The position numbers were made by a program, and so were the translations under genes. The notes under the pieces are model-generated. The model saw only the letters and a program-made list of their open reading frames with translations, had not been told where the DNA came from and made no database searches. Below, one piece after another: positions 17,914-26,671 of a DNA stretch of 55,773 nt. Source of the DNA: DAIOEK01 sp964648485 (GTDB taxonomy: Bacteria > Chloroflexota > Anaerolineae > Anaerolineales > Anaerolineaceae); assembly GCA_964648485.1 (NCBI GenBank), contig CAZYOF010000021.1:1-55773 (forward strand), read 5' to 3'. The stretch's first letter is position 1. Each line of letters opens with the position of its first letter.

Positions 17914-18831
17914 ATGAATGTCTCAGCCCATAATGGCATAAGAAAAATACGTCAATTCCAATTAACTCCTTACCTTTTTATTTTGCCTGCATTTTTATTC
18001 TTTTCCATATTTATTCTGATTCCAATCCTAAATACCTTCAGATATAGTTTTTTTGACTGGACTGGTTTCAGTGAGGAAATATTCGTTGGATTTAAAAATT
18101 ATCAGGAATTATTAAGAGATCAAACATTCCTGACTGGATTGCTTAATAACCTGAAATTTATTCTTTTCTTTACTTTGCTGCCAATATTTATTGCACTTGT
18201 ATTAACGGCTCTATTGTCCAGAAGGCAGTTATGGGGAAGAAATATTTTCCGGGTTAGTTTTTTTCTTTCCTACGTAATGCCGATGGTTGTAGTCGGGGTT
18301 GTTTGGAGGTGGATTTACAACCCTGTTTTTGGACCACTAAATACATCACTAAAAAGTATTGGATTTAATGCGCTAGCAAAACCCTGGCTGGGAGATTTCT
18401 CACTGGCATTTATCGCAGTGGGAGTCATTGCAACCTGGGTGCAATATGGTTATTGTCTGACACTATTTATGGCAGGTGTCCAACGCATAGATGAATCGTT
18501 GTATGATGCGGCAAAAGTGGATGGCGCAAATGATTGGTACCAGCTTATCAATGTCACTATCCCCGGAATACGCGCCGAGATTTCTGTTGCCCTGGTCACC
18601 ACCTTTATTGCTGCACTGCGGGTATTTGATCTGGTTTTTGTGACTACCCGCGGTGGTCCGGGTTCTGAGACAATTGTGACGAGTCTTTGGCTTTACACGA
18701 ATGCTTTCCAGATCAATCGGGTTGGTTATGCCGCTGCGATAGCAGTAATACAAACAATCATAATTTTGGTAATTTCATATTTTCTGCTAAATCGATCACG
18801 TGGTCAGGGAGAAGGAGAGCAATATGAATGA
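17914..18831 (+). CDS. sugar ABC transporter permease (MalF/UgpA type)
   Basis: 305 residues with six predicted membrane segments, the first at about 18-40. The EAA-type loop that docks the ATPase is DESLYDAAKVDGANDWYQLI at about 193-212. The start follows a GAGG site. It overlaps the start of the next permease by 8 nt, so the two are translationally coupled and probably form the heterodimeric channel for the lipoprotein upstream. Confidence 0.93.
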   Translation: MNVSAHNGIRKIRQFQLTPYLFILPAFLFFSIFILIPILNTFRYSFFDWTGFSEEIFVGFKNYQELLRDQTFLTGLLNNLKFILFFTLLPIFIALVLTALLSRRQLWGRNIFRVSFFLSYVMPMVVVGVVWRWIYNPVFGPLNTSLKSIGFNALAKPWLGDFSLAFIAVGVIATWVQYGYCLTLFMAGVQRIDESLYDAAKVDGANDWYQLINVTIPGIRAEISVALVTTFIAALRVFDLVFVTTRGGPGSETIVTSLWLYTNAFQINRVGYAAAIAVIQTIIILVISYFLLNRSRGQGEGEQYE

Positions 18832-19696
18832 TGCAATGAAGACTCCTCCATCTCCAAATTCCTTCAGGTTTTTGAATATTTTTGGCAATGTGCTGATCTA
18901 TACCATCTTGTTGATATTTTTGATCATAACCGTAGTGCCATTTCTCACTATCGCTGTTGCAGGGTTTAAGACTTCAATTGAATTGGTACAAGGTGCTTTC
19001 ACGATGCCTAAACAATGGCTATTCGAGAATTATCTCAATGCGTGGCGACAAGCACATTTTGATTGGTATTTTCGCAATAGTGTAATTGTAGCTGTTCCGG
19101 TAGTTGTTATTTCCACCATTTTGTCAGTTATGTCGGGATATGCATTTGCACTTATGAAATTCAATTGGAGTAAATTGTTATTTGGTATTTTTCTGCTTGG
19201 TATTATGGTTCCCCAGGAAGCATATATCATCCCACTCTACTATCTATTAGTTGATATGGGGTTAAATGACACTTATTTTGCCATGATCCTTCCACAGATT
19301 GCCATGAGTGTATGTTTTGGTACATTTTGGATGAGCGGATTCTTTGCAGCACTTCCAAAAGATTTAATTGATGCGGCAAGGGTTGATGGCTGTAATGTGT
19401 GGCATGTTTTATGGAAGGTCTTAGTACCAAATGCCTGGGTAGCAATTTCAACGATGGGCGTTTTATTTTTCATCTGGACCTGGAATGATTTTATGATTGC
19501 TCTGGTGAACACATCCTCAGATACTCTTCGGACCTTACCACTAGGTCTGGCATTCTTTCAGGGCAGGCATACAGCGAATGTGCCTTTTGTCTCAGCTGGT
19601 GCAACAATTGTTGCATTGCCCACCATAATTGTTTATCTGATTTTTCAACGGCAGTTTACCAGTGGTGTAACATCGGGAACATTACACGGTCAATAA
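18824..19696 (+). CDS. sugar ABC transporter permease (MalG/UgpE type)
   Basis: 290 residues from the ATG at 18824, which has an AAGGAG site; a GTG at 18800 lacks one. Six membrane segments. The EAA loop reads LPKDLIDAARVDGCNVWHVL at about 176-195. It pairs with the preceding permease. No ATP-binding subunit is encoded in the operon or elsewhere in the window, so the importer probably uses a shared MsiK/UgpC-like ATPase encoded elsewhere. Confidence 0.93.
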   Translation: MNDAMKTPPSPNSFRFLNIFGNVLIYTILLIFLIITVVPFLTIAVAGFKTSIELVQGAFTMPKQWLFENYLNAWRQAHFDWYFRNSVIVAVPVVVISTILSVMSGYAFALMKFNWSKLLFGIFLLGIMVPQEAYIIPLYYLLVDMGLNDTYFAMILPQIAMSVCFGTFWMSGFFAALPKDLIDAARVDGCNVWHVLWKVLVPNAWVAISTMGVLFFIWTWNDFMIALVNTSSDTLRTLPLGLAFFQGRHTANVPFVSAGATIVALPTIIVYLIFQRQFTSGVTSGTLHGQ

Positions 19697-19714
19697 ATAT
19701 TAAATGAGGTATAT

Positions 19715-21094
19715 ATGAAACTAACTTTGATTGGTGGGGCAGGCATCCGAGCTCCCCTTGTAATTCAGTCGGCATTAAAACGAGCACAAAAGATCCACCT
19801 TGATGAAATATGTTTGATGGATATTGATGAGGATCAATTAGAGCTCATTGGAAAGATTTGTCAGTTAACAGTAAAGAAGGCAGGCTCATCAATAAAATTG
19901 TCTTTTACCACCGATGCTCAGGCGGCTCTGGATGGTGCTGATTATGTAATCACGACAATAAGGGTAGGGAAAGAAAAAAGTCGTGTACTGGATGAACGAA
20001 TAGCATTAGCACACCATGTTTTAGGCCAGGAAACTACTGGACCTGGCGGTTTTGCTATGGCAATGCGTAGTATTCCGGCGATTCGTCAGTATGCTGATCT
20101 AATGCAAAAGATTTGTCCCAATGCATGGATGTTTAATTTTACTAATCCGGCCGGTCTGGTAACACAGGCATTGCGAGACAGCGGTTTTGATAAAATTGTT
20201 GGTATTTGTGATGGCGCAAATGGTGCTCAACATTCTGCAGCGCGTTACCTAAAGGTGCCCCCTGAAAATGTCCGAACCGAAGTATTTGGTCTTAATCACC
20301 TTTCATGGTCAAAAAGCATCCTTGTGGATGGTAAAGATGTCATGTCCCGGTTACTTTCCGATGAAGATTTCTTAAAAAACAGCGATATGCGGGTTTTTGA
20401 GCCATCTTTAGTTCGTGAAATTGGTTTATGGATGAACGAGTATCTCTTTTATTATCATTACGCAGACAGGGCAATAAACAGTATTCTTGCAGAAGCTCAT
20501 ACCCGAGGAGAAGAAGTCCTCACATTGAATAAGAACTTGATTGATTTGCTCAGCGAGATAAACCCTGAGCATTATCCCAATGAAGCATTGAAAGCATATT
20601 GGACATACAACGAGAGACGCGGCGCGACATATATGAATTATGCACGTCCAGATGGAATCACTATGGAAGAAGCTGATTGTTCAAATTATGGTGGAGTTGC
20701 TGATGATACTACGAGTGAAGGCTATGCTGGTGTTGCTTTAGGCATTGTTGAAGCTTTTGAATCCGGTGAAAATGTTCACATCGCGGTAAATGTTCCCAAC
20801 CAAGGAGCAATAGCCTGCATGCGGGATTCTGATGTAGTTGAAATTTCGTGCGATGTAGATCGAGATGGAATCCATCCTGTTCAGATTGGTAATGTTCCTG
20901 AGCCGCAGGAACTTTTGATGCGTGCCGTTAAACAGTATGAAAGGCTTGCTTCTGAAGCCATTCTCACTCGCTCCAGGAAAAAAGCTTATCTGGCTCTTAT
21001 GTCCCATCCGTTAGTATTATCATATTCACTCGGTCGGACTCTGGTTGATGAATATATCAAAGCCCATGAGCAATATACTGGTACATGGGAATAG
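19715..21094 (+). CDS. glycoside hydrolase family 4 (NAD+/metal-dependent, 6-phospho-glycosidase-like)
   Basis: 459 residues, typical for GH4. NAD-binding start LIGGAGIRAP, then QETTGPGGFAMAMRSIP, FTNPAG (144-147 region), metal-binding Cys165 in GICDG and His195 in GLNHLSW. The family cleaves glycosides by oxidation-elimination using NAD+ and Mn2+ in the cytosol. The sequence looks most like the 6-phospho-beta-glucosidase branch, yet the operon imports sugar by ABC transport, not by a phosphotransferase system. Either the adjacent PfkB kinase or another kinase supplies the phosphate, or this member acts on an unphosphorylated glycoside. Confidence 0.9.
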   Translation: MKLTLIGGAGIRAPLVIQSALKRAQKIHLDEICLMDIDEDQLELIGKICQLTVKKAGSSIKLSFTTDAQAALDGADYVITTIRVGKEKSRVLDERIALAHHVLGQETTGPGGFAMAMRSIPAIRQYADLMQKICPNAWMFNFTNPAGLVTQALRDSGFDKIVGICDGANGAQHSAARYLKVPPENVRTEVFGLNHLSWSKSILVDGKDVMSRLLSDEDFLKNSDMRVFEPSLVREIGLWMNEYLFYYHYADRAINSILAEAHTRGEEVLTLNKNLIDLLSEINPEHYPNEALKAYWTYNERRGATYMNYARPDGITMEEADCSNYGGVADDTTSEGYAGVALGIVEAFESGENVHIAVNVPNQGAIACMRDSDVVEISCDVDRDGIHPVQIGNVPEPQELLMRAVKQYERLASEAILTRSRKKAYLALMSHPLVLSYSLGRTLVDEYIKAHEQYTGTWE

Positions 21095-21097
21095 TTT

Positions 21098-22018
21098 ATG
21101 ACGCACGATAATCAATATGATGTGCTGGTTCCTGGCACATATTTTTGTGATTTGGTATTCACTGGACTACCTGAAATGCCAAGAACAGGTGCAGATATTT
21201 ATGCCAGTGGATTTGATATGGTGCCTGGAGGTACTTATTATATTGTCCAGATCCTCACCAGACTTGGTATGAACACAGCATGGCTATGTGATTTTGGCAA
21301 TGACATTTTTAGTAGATTTGTTTTGGATGAAGCAAAGAAAGCCGGTATAAATACCTCACTTTGCAGATATTACAACTATCCCAAGCGGGTAGTTGCAGCA
21401 AGCTTTTCGTTTGAGTTTGATAGAGGTTTTGTAAGTTACGAGGATGAAGAGTATATACAACCAGACCTGGTCGAATTATCCAATTATGATTTCCGGTGTT
21501 ATTTATCTCCAGGAATTAGCGACTGGCGCCAAATACAGGTAGTAAATCGACATCCTGGTAGAAACGAATTCATATATTTCATGGATTGTCAACATACCAA
21601 TCTTACCCTTGAAACCCCAGGTATTCGAGATGCCTTACAGAAAATTGATATCTTTGCCCCCAATGAATGTGAAGCTAAATCTTTGACAGGCGAGGACGAT
21701 GTTCTCCGCGCTCTGGATAGGCTGGCTGAAGTAATTCCTACAGTTGTAATTAAGCGTGGGGGAAAAGGATCAATAGCAAAACAGGGTGGGCGTCAATGGA
21801 CTGTACCTGCTATTCATGCAAGAGTAAAAGATACTACTGGTGCAGGGGATAGTTTCAATGCTGGGTTCTTATATGGATATTTATCAGGGATGCCGTTAGA
21901 TGTTTGTCTCAAGTATGGTAATGTGACAGGTGGTTTGTCTGTTCAGAATACCGGTCCATTGCAATGCGTTGATATCGATCTGGTACATGAGATGGTGGAT
22001 CACTATAGGAAATATTGA
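21098..22018 (+). CDS. PfkB-family carbohydrate kinase
   Basis: 306 residues, ribokinase fold. ATP and catalytic motif DTTGAGDSFNAGFL with catalytic Asp251; substrate-side Gly-rich motif PGGTYYIVQILTRLG near residue 45. It starts 4 nt after the GH4 stop, so the two are coupled. It probably phosphorylates the sugar released or imported by this operon; which sugar cannot be read from sequence. It is the last gene of the operon. Confidence 0.9.
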   Translation: MTHDNQYDVLVPGTYFCDLVFTGLPEMPRTGADIYASGFDMVPGGTYYIVQILTRLGMNTAWLCDFGNDIFSRFVLDEAKKAGINTSLCRYYNYPKRVVAASFSFEFDRGFVSYEDEEYIQPDLVELSNYDFRCYLSPGISDWRQIQVVNRHPGRNEFIYFMDCQHTNLTLETPGIRDALQKIDIFAPNECEAKSLTGEDDVLRALDRLAEVIPTVVIKRGGKGSIAKQGGRQWTVPAIHARVKDTTGAGDSFNAGFLYGYLSGMPLDVCLKYGNVTGGLSVQNTGPLQCVDIDLVHEMVDHYRKY

Positions 22019-22088
22019 TAATACTTCTTTTCATATTTTTATTCTTAACCATGGGAATTATTTAATCGCTTATTGAAAGAACATATGC

Positions 22089-22117
22089 TTGACAAGCAGG
22101 CAGCAGAAGGTTAAAAT
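22089..22117 (+). promoter_or_regulatory. sigma-70-type promoter for the tRNA-Ala genes
   Basis: TTGACA (22089-22094), 17-nt spacer, TAAAAT (22112-22117), 19 nt before the first tRNA. A near-consensus housekeeping promoter. It may also feed the T-box leader and leuS downstream, as no terminator is seen between. Confidence 0.75.
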
Positions 22118-22135
22118 TCCTCCACCCTGAAGAAG

Positions 22136-22208
22136 GGGCCTGTAGCGCAGTTGGGAGCGCGCTTCAATCGCACTGAAGAGGTCGAGGGTTCGAATCCCTC
22201 CAGGTCCA
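22136..22208 (+). tRNA. tRNA-Ala (anticodon CGC)
   Basis: 73 nt folding as a full cloverleaf. The acceptor GGGCCTG/CAGGTCC carries the G3-U70 pair that identifies alanine tRNAs. The anticodon stem is CTTCA/TGAAG with loop ATCGCAC (CGC), and the T-arm is GAGGG/CCCTC around TTCGAAT. CCA is not encoded. Confidence 0.95.
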
Positions 22209-22238
22209 CTGTGCGATGTAATGAACAGGCACATATCT

Positions 22239-22311
22239 GGGCCCATAGCGCAGTTGGGAGCGCGTCTCAATGGCATTGAGAAGGTCGCGAGTTCGAATCT
22301 CGCTGGGTCCA
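22239..22311 (+). tRNA. tRNA-Ala (anticodon GGC)
   Basis: 73 nt, full cloverleaf. The acceptor GGGCCCA/TGGGTCC has the G3-U70 alanine determinant, and the anticodon stem is TCTCA/TGAGA with loop ATGGCAT (GGC). It lies 30 nt after the first tRNA-Ala and shares its D-arm exactly, so the pair probably arose by tandem duplication and anticodon change. Confidence 0.95.
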
Positions 22312-22325
22312 CAAAAAGTAAGACA

Positions 22326-22558
22326 GGAGTAATAAGTGATCCGCTAGAGAAGTGGATGAAATGGCTGAAAATCCACCCGGCACCCACGGAGTGCACACAC
22401 CCAACTCGCCTGTCAGCCTTCGCATGGCAGCTTTTTCTGGCGAAAAAATTGTAACCAGGAACGGGTCAGCCCGTTAGCGCTTCCTGAGCGGTCAGACAAT
22501 CTGACAATCAGGGTGGTACCACGGAGAAATCTCCGTCCCTGAATGGGCGGAGTTTTTT
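22326..22558 (+). promoter_or_regulatory. T-box leader controlling leuS
   Basis: The diagnostic T-box AGGGTGGTACCACGG lies at 22510-22524. It is followed by a terminator stem CTCCGTCCC (22531-22539) / GGGCGGAG (22545-22552) and T6 (22553-22558). Upstream there is an AGTGA motif (about 22333) and the hairpin GTGGAT/ATCCAC with GGCTGAAA, as in T-box stem I. A CTC triplet at 22405-22407 is the likely Leu specifier. Uncharged tRNA-Leu should stabilise the antiterminator and allow leuS expression. The 5' boundary is approximate. Confidence 0.85.
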
Positions 22559-22600
22559 GTTTAATCAGCATTATTGGCAGGATCAGAATCAGGAGACGAT

Positions 22601-25060
22601 ATGGCTAATTATGAAGACCCTAACTTTTATAATCCATCCGAGATAGAACCTCGCTGGCAGAAGAAGTGGGAAGAAGATGGTATTTATCAATCTGATATAA
22701 ATCCTTCCCGTCCGAAGCATTATGCTCTCACTATGCTGCCATATCCTTCTGGTGATCTTCATATTGGCCATTGGTATGCAATGATCCCTCCGGACGCTAG
22801 GGCTCGTTTTATGCGTATGTGTGGATACAATGTCCTTTTCCCAATGGGTTTTGATGCATTTGGACTCCCTGCTGAAAATGCTGCCATAAAAAGAAATATC
22901 CATCCCAAGAAATGGACTTATGCGAATATTGAAAAAATGCGCATTCAATTGCGCAGTATGGGCGCCATTTTTGATTGGCGCCGTGAAGCAGTTTCCTGCG
23001 ATCCTGAATACTATAAATGGACCCAATGGTTTTTTCTGCAATTCTTTAAGAATGATCTGGCTTATCGAAAAATGTCTCCGGTAGACTGGTGCCCGAATTG
23101 CAATACTACGCTGGCACGTGAGCAGGTATGGGGTGAGGATCGTCACTGTGAACGTTGTGGAACTCCTGTGATTAAAAAGAACCTGGCTCAATGGTTCTTT
23201 AAAACAACAAAATTTGCTGATGATTTACTTGATTTCTCCCAAATTGATTGGCCTGACAAAGTTAAAACGCTGGAAACAAATTGGATCGGGAGATCAACTG
23301 GAGCTTCGGTAAAATTTAAAACAGAAGAAGGCGACGAATTAGAGGTGTTCACCACCCGTCCAGACACATTATGGGGGGTAACTTTTATGGTTCTAGCGCC
23401 TGAGCATCCTCTCGTGAAAAAACTGACAACCAGCGAACAAAAAGATATTGTTGATGCGTATGTACAACAGGCACTGCGGCAAAGTGATGTACAACGGGAA
23501 GCCACCGATAAAGAAAAGACTGGTGTCTTTACAGGGGGTTATGCCATTAATCCTGTTAATGGGGAAAAAGTACCAGTTTGGATAGCTGATTATGTCTTAA
23601 TTACCTATGGTACCGGTGCTATTATGGCTGTTCCGGCACATGACCAGCGGGATTTTGAATTTGCTCGAAAATTCAATTTACCGATAAAAGTGGTCATTCA
23701 ACCAGAGGATATTGAATCGATCCGGGAAGAAGATATGGATGCTGCAATTCCTGCGATTGGTAAAATGGTAAATTCAGGCGAGTTGACTGGAACCCCTGCC
23801 GATCAAGCGATAAAAAAGGCGATAGCTTTTGTTGAAAGATTGGGGGTAGGCAAAGCAAGTACCAGTTATCGGTTGAGAGATTGGTTGATCTCGCGCCAGC
23901 GATATTGGGGAGCTCCGATCCCAATTATTTTCTGCGAGAAATGTGGAGCAGTTCCGGTTCCGGAAGATCAGCTGCCCGTACTACTCCCAGATGATGTGGA
24001 ATGGAAACCAACCGGCGAAAGCCCGTTGAAATTGCATCCGTCATGGAAAAAGACAACCTGCCCAGCCTGTGGTGGTGAAGCTACCCGCGAGACAGATACA
24101 ATGGATACATTCATGTGTTCATCCTGGTATCATCTGCGTTACCTCTCTCCCTGGTACCATCAAGGTCCTTTTGATCCAAAAGAATATGCTTACTGGATGC
24201 CGGTGGATGTTTATACGGGTGGTATTGAACACGCTAACATGCATCTGATTTATACCCGGTTCTTTCATAAGGCATTGCATTCTATTGGTTTGGTGCCAAC
24301 CCGTGAACCCATGATGCAGTTGAGAAACCAGGGAATGGTGCTGGCTGAAAATTCTGAGAAGATGAGTAAGAGCCGTGGAAATGTTGTTGCACCAGACAGC
24401 CTGGTTCACAAATACGGTGCTGATACAATACGCGCTTATCTAATGTTTTTTGCCCGCTGGGAACTTGGCGGCCCATGGTCCAGTACAGGCATAGATGGAA
24501 CCTCCCGCTGGTTACGTCGGGTTTGGTCGATTTTTCATGAGGAACCTTCCGATAAGGAAGCAACTCCAGAGGTAATCAGGGAATTAAGAAGAAAATTACA
24601 TCAAACTTTACGCTCAGTTACCCGAGATTTTGAGTTGTTTGAATTCAATACTATAATTTCAAGCCTCATGGAGCTGATGAATGAAATGTACAAAGCAGCC
24701 CAAGCTGGAGCAATTCGCTCTTCTGAATGGCAGGAAGTATTAGAAATATATGCATTAATGCTGGCACCAGTTTGTCCCCACCTGGCTGAAGAATTATGGA
24801 TGAAAATGGGTAAGCCATACTCAATCCATAATCAATCATTTCCAAAAGTAGATGAAGCTGCAGCAGCGCAGGATGAAATAACCCTGGTTGTTCAGGTAAA
24901 TGGCAAGTTGCGTGACCGTATAAACGTGCCGGTAGACTTACCTCAAGGTGATATAGAATCAAAAGCTCTTTCCAGTGAATTGGTGCAAAAAGCTCTTGAT
25001 GGTAAATCACCCCGCAAAATCATCGTTGTTCCCGGAAGATTGGTAAATATTGTCGTTTAA
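22601..25060 (+). CDS. leuS: leucyl-tRNA synthetase
   Basis: Charges tRNA-Leu with leucine in the cytosol. 819 residues, normal for bacterial LeuRS. The ATG at 22601 follows AGGAG and is preferred over an upstream in-frame codon at 22574. Class I motifs: PYPSGDLHIGH (HIGH 54-57) and KMSKS at 587-591. The editing domain contains TTRPDTLWGVTFMVLAPEH and GTGAIMAVPAHDQRD. Zinc-ribbon cysteine pairs (CPNC, CERC; CEKC, CPAC) are present. Regulated by the T-box leader just upstream. Confidence 0.97.
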   Translation: MANYEDPNFYNPSEIEPRWQKKWEEDGIYQSDINPSRPKHYALTMLPYPSGDLHIGHWYAMIPPDARARFMRMCGYNVLFPMGFDAFGLPAENAAIKRNIHPKKWTYANIEKMRIQLRSMGAIFDWRREAVSCDPEYYKWTQWFFLQFFKNDLAYRKMSPVDWCPNCNTTLAREQVWGEDRHCERCGTPVIKKNLAQWFFKTTKFADDLLDFSQIDWPDKVKTLETNWIGRSTGASVKFKTEEGDELEVFTTRPDTLWGVTFMVLAPEHPLVKKLTTSEQKDIVDAYVQQALRQSDVQREATDKEKTGVFTGGYAINPVNGEKVPVWIADYVLITYGTGAIMAVPAHDQRDFEFARKFNLPIKVVIQPEDIESIREEDMDAAIPAIGKMVNSGELTGTPADQAIKKAIAFVERLGVGKASTSYRLRDWLISRQRYWGAPIPIIFCEKCGAVPVPEDQLPVLLPDDVEWKPTGESPLKLHPSWKKTTCPACGGEATRETDTMDTFMCSSWYHLRYLSPWYHQGPFDPKEYAYWMPVDVYTGGIEHANMHLIYTRFFHKALHSIGLVPTREPMMQLRNQGMVLAENSEKMSKSRGNVVAPDSLVHKYGADTIRAYLMFFARWELGGPWSSTGIDGTSRWLRRVWSIFHEEPSDKEATPEVIRELRRKLHQTLRSVTRDFELFEFNTIISSLMELMNEMYKAAQAGAIRSSEWQEVLEIYALMLAPVCPHLAEELWMKMGKPYSIHNQSFPKVDEAAAAQDEITLVVQVNGKLRDRINVPVDLPQGDIESKALSSELVQKALDGKSPRKIIVVPGRLVNIVV

Positions 25061-25078
25061 TTGCTTGAGAGGATCTAT

Positions 25079-25774
25079 ATGAGATTTGGTGATCTAAATT
25101 GGATGGATGTTGAGGAATACTTGATGAAAGATGACCGGGTAATGGTCGTCTTGGGTTCATCTGAACAGCATGGATACCTGAGCCTTCAGACAGATGTACG
25201 GATTCCTTTAGCTCTGGCAGATGCGGCTTCTCAAAAATCAAATGTTATTGTAGCTCCAGAAATTACCGTGGGTGTTACACCATATTTTCTATCTTACCCG
25301 GGAACAATCAGCTTACGCTGCGAGACATTACTTATGGTGGTTGAAGATGTTATAAGATCATTATATGGCAGTGGATTCCGCCGGATAATGATCCTCAATG
25401 GGCACGGAGGAAATGAGTTAGCCCGAGATAAATGTGTCGAATTGGCGAACGAACTCGATGGCTTGCGAATCATCTGGTACGCTTGGTGGATGTCAAATAG
25501 TGTCAGTGCTTTGGCTCAAAAATATAACCTTCCGCCTGAACATGCAAATTGGATGGAAGCATTTAACTTCACCCGGGTAGCTGAGTTGCCTCAAGGATCT
25601 AAAGCCCCAGTTTCATATTCTGGTTTGCTGAATGCATCTCAAAGCCGGCAGATTTATGGAGACGGAACTTTTGGAGGACCATATTCTGTGGATGATCATA
25701 TTATGAATGAGCTGTTTGATGTTTGCGTACAGGATGTCCTCTATTTTTTGGAGTTTCCAAAATTAACAAAATAG
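25079..25774 (+). CDS. creatininase-family amidohydrolase
   Basis: 231 residues from the ATG at 25079 (GAGAGG site); an in-frame codon at 25061 directly after the leuS stop is less likely. Metal-site motifs GSSEQHG (E29, H31) and LNGHGGN are intact, as is the late Glu-rich helix region (HANWMEAFNF). The family includes creatininase, FAPy deformylase and the mycofactocin protein MftE; the sequence does not single out a substrate. It lies 18 nt after leuS and may be co-transcribed; a strong terminator follows. Confidence 0.85.
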   Translation: MRFGDLNWMDVEEYLMKDDRVMVVLGSSEQHGYLSLQTDVRIPLALADAASQKSNVIVAPEITVGVTPYFLSYPGTISLRCETLLMVVEDVIRSLYGSGFRRIMILNGHGGNELARDKCVELANELDGLRIIWYAWWMSNSVSALAQKYNLPPEHANWMEAFNFTRVAELPQGSKAPVSYSGLLNASQSRQIYGDGTFGGPYSVDDHIMNELFDVCVQDVLYFLEFPKLTK

Positions 25775-25780
25775 AAAGAA

Positions 25781-25832
25781 TCAAGAAAAAATCCCTGTCT
25801 GGTTAGCGAGCTTGAAAGGGATTTTTTCTTGA
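25781..25832. terminator. intrinsic terminator after the creatininase-family gene
   Basis: Perfect 16-bp inverted repeat, 25781-25796 and 25817-25832, with a 20-nt loop. The arms contain A6 and T6 runs, so it can act on transcripts from both strands. It starts 6 nt after the stop codon. Confidence 0.8.
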
Positions 25833-26112
25833 TTCAAAATACTTTAAAAAATTTAGTCTCGATAATTCGCAAATGGTTTTTGCTGAATAACAGATAACAT
25901 TCCAGTGATCCATTTGCAAACTTCATCTCAATTGTTTTCCATTACTGGCTATTACCAACGAAAAGCCAGTATATGGATATACCGGTAAACATAAAGCCAT
26001 CCCTGGATGCCAGGTCCACTTTAAAATTAATACAAAACCCATAAAAATATTTGATAATGGAATAGTTCTTGCATTTAAACAAGCACGAAACTAGTAAATT
26101 GTGAGGTGGATT
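25833..26112. promoter_or_regulatory. gene-free stretch with inverted repeats and a GntR-operator-like site
   Basis: No coding frame is convincing here. It holds GCAAATGG (25869-25876) / CCATTTGC (25910-25917), and TACTGGCT (25943-25950) / AGCCAGTA (25964-25971). It also holds an imperfect palindrome CCAGTATATGGATATACCGG (25966-25985) that closely resembles the operator of the GntR-family gene at 15585. These could control the exported-protein gene at 26113 or encode a small RNA; neither is shown. Confidence 0.35.
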
Positions 26113-26658
26113 ATGTTTGCCTGGTTAAGTGATCAGAAATTGGTTTCCAGATTGTTCATGATATTTGCTCTTCTCACCATTATGGTTGGACTTTTTATGC
26201 CCCAATCGGTTGCCTGGGGGGCAGAATCAAAACCCCCGACAAGTGGGGGAATAAATATCCTACTCACACAGTACAACACATACAAGAAAATCTACAAAAG
26301 GGAAGTGACCAAACTTCATACGATGGATAAGGGTCTAAATCGGTTACTAAATGATTATCAGGCTCTGTATGACAAAGGTGATAAAAATTGGATTCAAATG
26401 CGAAAGTACTACTATGATTATCGCAGTGCTTATTATGCTGGTTTAAATCATGAAATTGAAGGTAAATTGCTCATGGAAAACCATTTTGGTTTCAGCAGCA
26501 AAATGAAAGTGGTAAATCAACCTTTGGCAAAATATACGGTTTCCAAATTTCAGGGAGTTGCAATCACATTGCAAGCGCGCAACCTGGAATGTATAAAAAT
26601 TCTTCGTGAAGCCAAACAGTTTATGAAAGACATAAAACATATAAAACCTAAGAAATAG
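26113..26658 (+). CDS. exported protein of unknown function
   Basis: 181 residues from the ATG at 26113, which follows GAGGTGG; a GTG at 26101 is in frame. I do not recognise the family. A basic N-terminus and a hydrophobic stretch at about 14-32, followed by AWGA, look like a Sec signal peptide cleaved near residue 39. The mature part is lysine- and tyrosine-rich, mostly helical (YNTYKKIYKREVTKL; RKYYYDYRSAYYAG), with one cysteine and a basic tail (IKHIKPKK). It is likely secreted or envelope-associated. RidA follows 13 nt later, so they may share a transcript. Confidence 0.65.
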   Translation: MFAWLSDQKLVSRLFMIFALLTIMVGLFMPQSVAWGAESKPPTSGGINILLTQYNTYKKIYKREVTKLHTMDKGLNRLLNDYQALYDKGDKNWIQMRKYYYDYRSAYYAGLNHEIEGKLLMENHFGFSSKMKVVNQPLAKYTVSKFQGVAITLQARNLECIKILREAKQFMKDIKHIKPKK

Positions 26659-26671
26659 GTATCGGGAGATT

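Noticed and set aside
18800..18823. GTG start for the second permease
   Set aside because: No ribosome site, and it would add eight polar residues; the ATG at 18824 has AAGGAG.
22070..22396. Minus-strand reading frame over the tRNA region, giving a GGIRTLDLF-like protein
   Set aside because: This is the well-known spurious translation of tRNA genes read backwards; two tRNA-Ala genes and the T-box leader occupy the stretch.
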